Notes under the pieces: generated by a model
The model's database searches: none
What the model saw: the letters and a program-made list of their open reading frames with translations, nothing else
Told to the model about the DNA's origin: nothing
Translations under genes and position numbers: made by a program
In this document: positions 55,246 to 63,898 of the stretch, one piece after another
Numbering within the stretch: position 1 is the stretch's first letter
Layout of the letters: each line of letters starts with the position of its first letter
Source: Nemertoderma westbladi
Lineage: Eukaryota > Xenacoelomorpha > Nemertodermatida > Nemertodermatidae
NCBI GenBank assembly: GCA_032718475.1
Contig: JAUCBJ010000753.1
Span: 1-63,898, forward strand
Length of the DNA: 63,898 nt
Reading direction: 5' to 3'

Positions 55246-56760
55246 ATGTTAAATAATATTGCTGAGCAGGAACAACGGGAACTGGATGAAGTATTCGGGC
55301 TGAGTGAGGTAGTCGAGAATGAGGGAGTCGACGACTGATGTCATTGTAGATGACCCACGTATTACTGTTAATGAAGCTGATGGCGAGTTGAAATTTTCAA
55401 ACATCGAAGTGGATATTATGTTTGAGAAATCAGAAACCAATAATGAAGAAGCTGTCAAGGTATTTCAGTTTATAGAAGAAACATGTGGGTGTACTCTGGG
55501 ATCCAATAATACGCCATGTTCCACGATATTTACTCGGAAGATTGTAGAGGAAAGGCGGAATAATTACTTTGAACTTTCAAAGAACGAGTTTTGTGTTTTA
55601 ACGCACTTTGAGGTTGGTACAAAATGTGAGGGAATGAATAATCTATATCAAACTGGTATTGGAATATAACATAGGTCTAGTCAAATTTCAGAATGTGACT
55701 GGGATCCTCAGGAATACATCCCATACTGTTTCTGAGGACTTTTTATTTGTAAGAAACTTTTTTGGATTGGGGCCTAAATGATACCATAATTTACGTGATC
55801 ACTTCCGTAAGAATGGTGTGTCTGTGTGGGTCCATGGTTTAGTTGGACATGTGTCAAACTCCTGCAAAGATTCGGCTACCATTATTACTAATATGGTCCG
55901 TTTTAGAAACAACATTGCAGATCGTAGTGTGATACCAATACCGGGAAGGATTCCTGCGTTTAGGAATTTTAAAGTGATGCAGTTACCGAGTTCAATGTCT
56001 AAAATGTCCATACACTGTAATTATTCTAAGCATTGCGAGGCCTGTGACTATAAACAGCCCATGCATTACACAACTTTTATTAGGGTGTGGAATATAGATT
56101 TGTGCCTTACATTGGAACAATGTCGTTGTCTCAAGATCTATGTGAGATTTGTAAGATAAACGTAAAATGTAAGATAAAAGTTGCTACAGCCCATTTAGAA
56201 GATGCATGCAATGCCAGGAAGCAATATAAGGAATTTCAAAAAGCTGCGGTATTTGAAGGAAGGTCTATGATCTCCTTTGATTACTCTCAGAATCGTTCTT
56301 ATCCAGGGTGTCCACAGCAAGTCAGATCAATATTTTTTCAGATACCCCGGCATTGTGGACTTTTTGTATTTATGATACTTTATGTATGACGAAGTCCAAA
56401 ACAAACAACTTAATGTGTTGATTGATGAAGCAGACATGGCTGGTAAGGGCGATGATGCAACTATTAGCCTTCTTCATTACCACCTTTCTCAAGGTTGCTA
56501 TAGCAAACTGGATCTTAAAGCAGGCAATACTGTTACGCAAAACAAAAACAATGCGATGCTACAATATCTAATATGGCGTGTATGTGTTAATATGTTAATT
56601 GGCATGTGGCTAAAGGACTAAACACTGAAATAACCTTGACCTTCATGGTTTTGGGGCACACAAAATTTGCTCCAGAGCGGTGATTCGGACTGATAAGAAG
56701 AGGTTTGCCACTTGTGATGTTGACACATTCGATGACATCAAGATTATCATCCTATATTCT
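55246..56760 (+). pseudogene. Transposon-derived protein with DNC..QNKNN-type signature, broken
   Basis: From ATG 55246 (MLNNIAEQEQ), with frame changes, the region reads FIEETCGCTLGSNNTPCSTIF (55470), HFRKNGVSVWVHG (55800), LPGR-like IPGRIPAF (55940), LCEICKINVKC (56140), FDYSQNRSYPGCPQQV (56270), IPRHCGLF (56345), YDEVQNKQLNVLIDEA (56385) and VTQNKNNAMLQYLIWRV (56535). I recall this block order from an unnamed, widespread invertebrate transposon-like family whose intact members have FDYAQ and HADNC.GQNKNN, candidate catalytic acidic sites. Here the HADNC part is replaced (LDLKAGNTVTQNKNN). At least five frameshifts; inactive. Confidence 0.6.
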
Positions 56761-56943
56761 ACTATGGCGGGTAGTACTGAGGTTGTAGAAACGTGGCATA
56801 CTGTGACATCTTTATGTCGTTATTATCTTCTATGTCTTTTTATCTGTGACATATTATGTGGCTTATTAAACATATACTTTTATAAACATAGTCTCCACAG
56901 TATTAATGTTGGCATTAATGTAGCCAAAACACTGTATACCTAA

Positions 56944-57263
56944 CCGTCATTCAGCTTACATTAGCAGAGTGACACTGTGTACCTAACAGTCATTCAGCTT
57001 ACATTAGCAGAGTGAGTAACTTGTAGATATTCCCATAGAATGCATTGGGAAGAGTTATTCAGCTGAGGCGGTAATAGATTGATTACAAACTAACCCAAAA
57101 AGTTGGCAACCTCATCGATTTATACTAAGCCTGTATAGAAATCCACAAACTAAACCAACCAGTTAAAGTTTGCTTTGCCTGAGTAGAAGGGCCTAACAAA
57201 CAGTATGGGTGTACTAAGTACAATAATCTTGGCAACCTCATTGATTTATACTAAGCATTGTGT
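56944..57263. other. Gene-free spacer with a 45-bp direct duplication
   Basis: ACCTAACMGTCATTCAGCTT with its flanks occurs twice, about 45 bp apart (56939 and 56981). A second pair, TTGGCAACCTCATYGATTTA, occurs at 57102 and 57231. No gene. Confidence 0.6.
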
Positions 57264-57267
57264 AGAA

Positions 57268-57730
57268 CACCCCATGCCTGAAGTAGCTCAATGACTTTGA
57301 AAAATACCCATGGCCAATTTTTGTTTTTAGAGTATTGCTTATATCAATAGAAGTGAAAAAAAAATTAAATTTAAAATATTTGGTCGGGGTCTTTAATTTT
57401 TAAAAAGATTTTCAAATTTTTTTCAAAATTTTGAAAAATACTGGCTATGCAAAACATTTTTTAAAAATACCCAAGGTATGTTATGATTTTAAAATACTCG
57501 AGATATTAATAAAAGTTAAAAAAATGCAAATTTATAATATTTGGTCGAGGTCTTCAAATTTTATAGAGATTTCATATTTTTCAAACTTTTGAAAAATACC
57601 GGCTGTGCCAAACATTTTTTAAAAATACCCAAAGTAGGTTATGATTTTAAAACACGGGTTAAATCAATAGAAGTTAAAAAATGTAAATTAAACTTATTTG
57701 GTTGGGGTCTGTCTTCGATTTATTTTTAAG
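57268..57730 (+). repeat. Left terminal inverted repeat of the Chapaev-like element
   Basis: Pairs with 62030-62264 and 60150-60478 (interrupted). Contains two 157-bp subrepeats starting at about 57432 and 57588. Confidence 0.8.
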
Positions 57731-58102
57731 AATAACAAAATTTATAAACACATAGATTTTATGTTGTAATTTATGTTTTTTATGTTATTTCAAAAGATGT
57801 GAAAAACGCTTTTAAACAGAAAAAATTACACAAAAAAAGCTTTTAACCAAATTACCAATGAATCAAATTACCATGGTTATAGGGAATATTGAATCCTTAT
57901 AATGTATGTGGATTTCATTGGATATGCTTTACTTAATTAATTAATATTGTATTTAGGCGGGAAATTTGAAAGTTTAAATGTCTGCCTACTGCTGTACTGT
58001 TGCAGGTGTAGGGAGATAGCTGACCTACTTTACTGATTATTGTAGTAATCTCACCATACTCTTAGTAGGCCTACAGTGTTGCAAATTTCAGAGTTGTCAA
58101 TT
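57731..58102 (+). other. 5' untranslated region of the Chapaev-like transposase
   Basis: AT-rich; an AAATTTCAG acceptor-like site ends at 58090, 12 bases before the chosen ATG. No other feature seen. Confidence 0.4.
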
Positions 58103-60138
58103 ATGCCTAATATTAGTAAGTCACATAATGATAATAGGCAAGTTGTTTGCTTACTGTGTATGAAGAAGGCTAAGGAAATGCGTATAATGACTGAAAAGCT
58201 GTATGTACTGATTGAAAAACACTGTATGGTAGGTTATGACAGAGAAGATGGCAGGTTGCCTAATGCTATATGTGCTAATTGTCGTTTTACCTTACTCGAT
58301 TATGAAAAAGGAGTTTTCAAACGTCGTATTGAACTGTATGACCATTCATTATTGAGTAAACCTCCATTAACTATACGAAGCCGGAGAAGTTTTCTTAGTT
58401 CTCCTGAAAGTGGGTGTGAGTGTAATATTTGCGTAATAGCAAGCACAACCACCAATCCTTCTGTATTATTTGGTGCGAAGAAAAAGTCCTGAGGTAGACC
58501 TCAGCTAGAAATCAACCCAGGGTTGGAGATAGTTCACCCTCCTACTGTCATCAAGATATGTGGGAACTGCTTTAGTCAAATTGGAAAAGGCACATCACAT
58601 GACTGTACAAGACGTGAGCGTTTTTATAATACTAAAAATTTGGTTACTTTATCTTCACCAACTGCTCTGGAAAAACTCTCAGCTTCAGTCATTAAAAATA
58701 AGTTTGCTGTCACTGATTCAGCTGAAGTGGAACTTCCTACACCATCTGGACATAAGATACAAGTTCTAAAATCTACAAATACAAATGATAATGCAAACGA
58801 TTCTGCACTAATTACAGCTAATGACATCTCAAAAATTCAACAAGATCTTAATTGGAGCACAAGGAAAACCCATCAACTTGCGCTGAATATTCGCAACAGC
58901 TGTTGGGTCTCGTAATACAATTGAAGTTGGCTTGATGCGCAAATTACACTATGTAGATCATCAATTGGATAACTTCTTTGCAGCTAGTCAAGAGCGATTT
59001 GTCAAAACACTAAAGAATGAAGTTGTTGATCGTCCAACTCGGTGGATGGTAGTATGCAAGAACACATCGGGATTTATAAAACATATTATTGAGAAACGCA
59101 ATATTGATATTTCAGATGACAACACTGTCATTAAAATAGGTATTGATGGTGGAGGCGGATTTTTTTAAATCTGCTTATCCATTCTATCAATAAATGATGT
59201 CCCTGCCGTTAAGAAACCTAGATTAAACTATGATAATGGAATGGTTTCAAAGTCCAACCGGGATTCATCAGTAAAGAAACTTTTCTTATTGGGAATTGTT
59301 CCTGATATCCAAGAAAATTATGAAAACCTTTTATTCATATGGCAAGATAAACTTAACAGTAAATACACCTTTGCAACTGATTTAAAATTGATTAACATTC
59401 TTCTTGGAATTATGTCCCACAGTAGTAGTCACCCTTGTAGTTGGTGCAATGTGCACAAAGATAATTTGGCCAATAAAGGAAAAGTTAGAACACTGAAATC
59501 CCTCACCGATTCTTTCTGGGATTATTATGATTCTGGACGGAACAGAAATGACTCCAAGGCGTTTTTTTTACAATGCCATCCACCCTCCCATCATCCATGG
59601 TAGAGATCTATCAACCCCGATTCTTCATTTGTTTCCACCCCCAGAACTTCATCTTCTCACAGGACCGTTCAATACCATGTATGACGGCCTTCAGCAGGTT
59701 TGGCCTGAGAGCGAAGAATGGCTAAAAGTCTGCTATGTTCAACGTGAAGCAATGCATTGGGGTTGTTTTACAGGGAACAGTTGCCGGCGACTTCTACAGA
59801 AGATAGGGAAGCTGGACGAGTTGGGGCCACCATCTTGCAAACCATATGTCGCTGCTTTCCAGAGCTTTAACTCGGTTGTTACGTCTTGCTACAGCACACA
59901 TTTGGATCCACAATTCGAAGACTGCATTGAGGATTTTAAATTGAAATATATGGCTCTTGGTATTTCGGTTACACCTAAAGTACATGCCGTATTCCATCAT
60001 ATTTCTGAATTCTGTGTCTTTGTTGAACATGGTCTTGGTTCTTGGAGTGAACAGTCATCCGAGTCGGTCGGTATAATTCGCGTCATTTATAGGTCTTATA
60101 TGTGTTTTAAAAAATATGTTTTACAATTATCTGAATAA
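58103..60138 (+). pseudogene. Chapaev-like transposase, inactivated
   Basis: Transposase expected to bind the element ends and catalyse cut-and-paste through a DDE site. The start chosen is ATG 58103 (MPNISKSHND). N-terminal CLLCMKKAKEMR and CANCRF (to about 58290) plus CGNCF (58560) form likely zinc-binding sites. Core: KIGIDGGGGF (59140, first Asp), FATDLKLINILLG (59370), SHPCSWC (59430), then IIHGRDLSTPILHLFPPPELH (59595) and HGLGSWSEQSSESV (60045, candidate Glu). Broken by one TGA at 58490 (in a KKKSxGRP context), a shift near 58905, a shift in the T-run at 59161 and one near 59570. Otherwise well kept. Confidence 0.7.
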
Positions 60139-60149
60139 AATATGTAAAA

Positions 60150-60478
60150 TACCGAACAAAATATTTTAAATTTAATTTTTTAAATTCTATTGATATAAAT
60201 TGTACTTTAAAATCATAATTTTTCATTGATATTTTTCAAAATTTTTAAAAACTTGAATATCTTTATAAAATTGGAAGACCCCGACCAAATACGTTTGATT
60301 TATATTTTTTAACTTATATTGATATAATCCGTGTTTTAAAATCATAACCTACCTTGGGTATTTTTAAAAAATGATTGGCACAGCCAGTATTTTTCAAAAT
60401 TTTGAAAAAATTTCAAAATCTCTGTAAAATTTCAAGACCTCGACCAAATATTATAAATTTGCATTTTTTTAACTTCTA
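60150..60478 (-). repeat. Right terminal repeat of the Chapaev-like element, inner part
   Basis: Reverse complement of the inner part of 57268-57730; separated from the outer part (62030-62264) by the nested piggyBac-like insertion. Confidence 0.75.
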
Positions 60479-60482
60479 TTAA

Positions 60483-62025
60483 CCCTATTAGTACCGGGCT
60501 ATAAAATGTTGTACAAATACCGGGGGGGGGGGGTCATATTGACCCCCCCCCCCCCCCCACCCCCCCCCTCTAAAATCTACAAATATTTACGAAAACGTCT
60601 GATTTTTTGTTTGTACATAGGTATCACTTGTCTGGATCCGACCGAAAAAAAAAAATTTCGAAAAATTGTACTGGGGTGGTTATATTGCAGCACCAAAATT
60701 ACAAGTAGTGCACAATTTTCACAAAATCTGAAAGTTACATTTTCGGCTAATTATTTTTCAATACAGGTTTTCTGGGGTGCAAAATACATTGGAAAATATT
60801 TAAAAATGATATGATTACTATAAATGGCTGTTTAGTCCTCTCTGCGTAGGAAAAAAATGAAAAAAACAAGTAACCAGCACTTTTCAGTTAGAACACAAAA
60901 TTTTTAATTCACTTATACAATGCTATAAATTCACATTAACACTAATGGAATACATTTATAATATGCCAGATCATTGCTACTTGTATTTTTCGGCGTAATT
61001 TGGCAAATTTTGGTGCTAGCACCAAATTTCGTAGCCATCACCAAAAAGTACAAGTTTGCGATGTCCAGTGCTGTTGTTATTCATTCCATCGGATTCAGGA
61101 CCCTCATAAACCCGTATAACGCAAGAAACAAGGTGATACAATCTACTTATCAATTTGCATATTTTCCAAAATTTGGTGCTGGCACAACAATTTTCACCCA
61201 CCGGCGAAAAATACAAGTTTGAGAACTCTTATGAAATTTTTACTGATTCCATTGAATTCAGAACCATCACAAACCCGTATAACGCAAGAAACAAGGTGAC
61301 ACAATCAATTGATATATTTGATGGTTTTCAAAATTTGGTGCTAGCACCACATTTTGCACCCACATCCGAAAAATACAAGTTTGAGATGTCTAGTTCGATA
61401 ATAATATTTTCCATTGAATTCAGAACAGCCATAAACCTCTAAAACGCAAGAAATAAATTGTCACAAGATTCACAAGTTTTCAAAATTTCGTGCTAGCACC
61501 AAAATTTGCACACAGCACCGAAACATACAAGTTTGATACGCTTGGTGCAACTCGATATATTTCATCGAATCCAGAACCTCAAAAAACCCCAATTGCGTAA
61601 AAAACAAGTTTCAAACAATCAATTTACAAAATTGACTTATTTCAAAATTTGGTGCTGGCACCAAAATTTGGCACCCATCGAAAAAAACAAGTTTGAAATT
61701 TCTAAATCAATTTATATGAATTCCATCCAATTTCTAACACCAAAAAACCGGTGTAAATCAGAAATAGAGATGTTACAATTCATATTTAATGAAATGTAAT
61801 TTTCAAAAAACGTCTCAAAAAAAGTGCTAAAGGTAGGGTTAAAAAATGGTGCTATAACTCGAAAAGTACCCAATATTTTTGAAAACGGTTTTCACTACCA
61901 TGAAGACAATAGATTTTTAGGAAAAGTCATAAAATTTCAGATTCTCAACTGCGTTTGTTTCAGAATTATAATAAAAAAACCACGGGGGGGGTCATATTGA
62001 CCCCCCCCCCCCGGGTTTAATAGGG
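60483..62025 (+). mobile_element. piggyBac-like non-autonomous element nested in the Chapaev repeat
   Basis: Termini CCCTATTA / TAATAGGG flanked by TTAA (60479-60482 and 62026-62029), the hallmark of piggyBac insertion. Both ends carry a GGGGTCATATTGACCCC subterminal palindrome extended by long G and C runs. The interior (60940-61760) is an array of about five 163-bp units containing ATTGAATTCAGAACC. No transposase is encoded, so it needs one in trans. The same family appears, truncated, at 8590-8842, 11456-11719, 41170-41430 and 52036-52750. Confidence 0.88.
60940..61760 (+). repeat. 163-bp tandem array inside the piggyBac-like element
   Basis: Five diverged units; landmark CCATTGAATTCAGAACC variants at about 61086, 61248, 61412, 61565 and 61728. 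Part of the array is also present in the arm copies near 8690 and 52610. Confidence 0.75.
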
Positions 62026-62268
62026 TTAACATCACCTGTGTTTTAAAATCATAACCTACCTTGGGTATTTTTAAAAATGTTTGGCATAGCCAGTATTTTT
62101 CAAAATTTTGAAAAAAATGTGAAAATTGCAATAAAATTTGAAGACCCCGACCAAATATTTTAAATTTAATTTTTTTTCACTTCTATTGATATAAGCAATA
62201 CTCTAAAACAAAAATTGGCCATGGGTATTTTTCAAAGTCATTGAGCTACTTCAGGCACGGGGTGAGAA

Positions 62269-62985
62269 ATCCATTACATAAGCCATCATTCATCATGACA
62301 CCAGCTGTTATTGGTGTTATTTTCCATTGCGTCTATGGCGTTTTTTCATTTACATCTATTTTTTGAGCACATGGCTCATGGACGAAATAGAGGAACATAC
62401 CAGGGACCTTAGAATCGTGGTATCTAGCCACTGTGAAAATTACATCAAAATTGTTAGTTAGAGTAGTATTGGCTGTAGATCAGCCAGCCAGCCAGCCATT
62501 CAGTCAATCAGCGAACAATTCTTACAGAAAGTAACCTGTTGGTTCCTAACTAGTGACGGGCCTAGCAGCCCGATAAGGAAACATACTTTTTATTTCAAAT
62601 AAAAAGACAACAAGAAATAGTATAGATCTAATTATGTAAAAATACAATCATATTTTATACAATAATTACTAAGAAATTTGATCTATTATTATTATTGTTA
62701 TTAATATTCATAACAACATGCGCACAAAGTGCTATAGTTGAAAATTGCCCGGTTCAGATTGTGCACAGAATACTTAACATAATAATGAACATACAGTAGG
62801 TTATAATGTATGCATAGGTACCGAAAAAAGAAACCATGAAAACCCAATCAATTTCAATTTATAACTAATATTATTATACAATACCAGACTTTTATAATAA
62901 CACATAATATCTACTAGGATTACATTAATAATTATGGAATTAATAAATGAAAACTGCGGTAGTAGCTCTAATTTATATTATACTT
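62269..62985. other. Gene-free stretch
   Basis: No gene recognised. A short GCCAGCCAGCCAGCC run lies at about 62485. AT-rich. Confidence 0.5.
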
Positions 62986-63290
62986 TCAAGGTAGGAATTC
63001 AGACCGACGTTTAAACGCCTTAAAAACATATATGCTGAATTGCTTTGTTTTGTTCTGAGTTGGTAAAGCTAATAACTCAAATAATTTACCAATTGTAGGT
63101 AATCTTGTGTATTTAGCGGGAAGAAATTTCTCCCCCAGGGATTTATAAAGCGGACACTTCAACATGAAATGGTATTCGTCCTCAACCTCCCCCAGATCGC
63201 AAAGTTGGCACAATCCCTCGCCACGCGGAATATTGTGCCAACGACCAAGCTCGACCTGCAGATAATTAGTTGCTTAATTATAGAACAAAA
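62986..63290 (-). pseudogene. LINE C-terminal zinc knuckle fragment
   Basis: The minus strand reads LQVELGRWHNIPRGEGLCQLCDLGEVEDEYHFMLKCPLY, the CxxC..H..C zinc-binding segment found after the RT domain in several non-LTR retrotransposons (zf-RVT type). The first annotated Met lies at 63213, but the frame is open upstream to about 63290. No RT motifs are present, so it is a truncated end of a different LINE family from copies 1-3. Confidence 0.65.
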
Positions 63291-63299
63291 TCAACCTGC

Positions 63300-63898
63300 A
63301 AATTGTGAAGACCTCGTTTTGGAATTTCGAAACCATGCTGGTCCGATGCTCAAAGTCGAGTTTAGTTAATAAATTGAAAACGATATCAATTTATATGCAC
63401 CCAGTAATAAGAAATCCTTATGAATTTAATCAAATATAAATTATTCTAGAAAAATTTCCTCAAAAAGTATGAAGTCTTGTCAAGAAGTCAAGTCAAGAAA
63501 TTATCCAGACTTCAATGTCATGCCAATAAACAGACTTGGTGTAATATTTCTGACATGGGAAAGGAAAAGCCAAATTTTTTAAAGTCATAAAGATTTTGAT
63601 AAAAATATTTATAGAACTTGAACATTGAATAGTTTGGCCATACCATGGAACAAAGTTTTACATCTGTAGGGTAATTCCAATATTTTACTGATTCTGAAGC
63701 TGCCCCTGTTGTGTCTGGTGCATTGGAGAGTGGAGTTGTAACAATGGGGACATGTGTGGAAGGGGTGTGGATTGGTGAGGTAGTAGTGGAGACTGGTGTT
63801 GTAGTAAAGGTGGAGGTGGCTTTGGGAAAGCGTTATCTTTTGAAGTAGGGGCTTATGCAATCCAACTTCTACTTATTCGATCACATTGAAAATGTTGC
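63300..63898. other. Gene-free end of window
   Basis: One 83-codon minus-strand frame (63609-63860) has low-complexity His/Thr/Tyr-rich composition from GTGG-type repeats and is not supported as a gene. Nothing else seen. Confidence 0.4.

Larger units (their letters stand above)
57268..62264 (+). mobile_element. Complete Chapaev-like DNA transposon (CMC group), inactivated
   Basis: Termini start CACCCCATGCCTGAAG and end in the reverse complement with one change, flanked by AGAA on both sides (57264-57267 and 62265-62268). CAC..GTG ends with a 4-bp target duplication fit the Chapaev group as I know it. The inverted repeats run at least 125 bp closely matched and continue, more diverged, for about 450 bp; each contains internal roughly 157-bp units (GAAAAATACYGGCTRTGC). 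The transposase gene lies at 58103-60138. A piggyBac-like element sits inside the right terminal repeat. Confidence 0.8.

Noticed and set aside
58560-58769. Overlapping plus and minus frames inside the Chapaev-like transposase
   Set aside because: Shadows of the transposase frame, which carries the CGNCF and downstream conserved blocks.
63609-63860. His/Tyr-rich minus-strand ORF
   Set aside because: Low-complexity reading of a GTGG/GTTGTAG-type stretch with no domain.

Overview
The window is AT-rich eukaryotic DNA, probably from a marine invertebrate. Introns with GT..AG signals, many non-LTR retrotransposon fragments, Helitron, hAT, Harbinger, Mutator, piggyBac and Chapaev remnants, and frequent AGGCCTAC words support this. 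No host housekeeping gene, rRNA or tRNA is recognisable, and the species cannot be named from the sequence. Almost everything here is mobile-element DNA nested inside other mobile-element DNA. Family assignments come from motif reading and memory of the families; no database search was run.

Layout. Positions 1-941: 3' end of a non-LTR retrotransposon with a (TAG)6 tail. 1032-5453, minus strand: a multi-exon Helitron-like gene (zinc fingers, AT-hook, DUF6570-like domain, start of the Helitron N domain), partly copied in inverted orientation at 5423-6557. 6569-54712: a very large imperfect inverted repeat. Its arms share three collinear blocks (A 6569-8842/52470-54712, B 9999-13230/39657-42885, C 16566-18462/35637-38283) around a central 17 kb. 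The arms are built from hAT, Harbinger, Mutator, Helitron and piggyBac-like remnants. Since duplicating, they gained different insertions: a CR1-like LINE and a 411-bp MITE on the left, and a BEL/Pao-like LTR element with a visible 5-bp target duplication on the right. The right arm also holds 9.6 kb with two transposase-like pseudogenes and a PHD-OTU gene fragment that have no left counterpart.

Centre (18463-35636): two LINE fragments, then the best preserved coding unit of the window, a plus-strand Helentron-like gene at about 21.5-31.4 kb. It carries an N-terminal Pro/Ser repeat exon, an OTU-type cysteine protease domain, zinc-finger-like cysteines, an HUH Rep nuclease with a Tyr pair, a PIF1-like SF1 helicase and, in a shifted frame at the end, a GIY-YIG-like nuclease domain. 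It has plausible phase-matched introns and a few single frameshifts inside otherwise long open frames. Unrecognised ORFs ending in an acidic tail follow at 32.8-34.8 kb and may belong to the same unit. A pogo/Tigger-like N-terminus lies on the minus strand at 35 kb.

Right flank (54.7-63.9 kb): a transposon-derived pseudogene with a DNC..QNKNN signature (55.2-56.8 kb), a complete but inactivated Chapaev-like transposon with CAC..GTG termini and AGAA target duplication (57268-62264), a piggyBac-like non-autonomous element with a TTAA duplication inside it (60483-62025), and the C-terminal zinc knuckle of another LINE near 63 kb.
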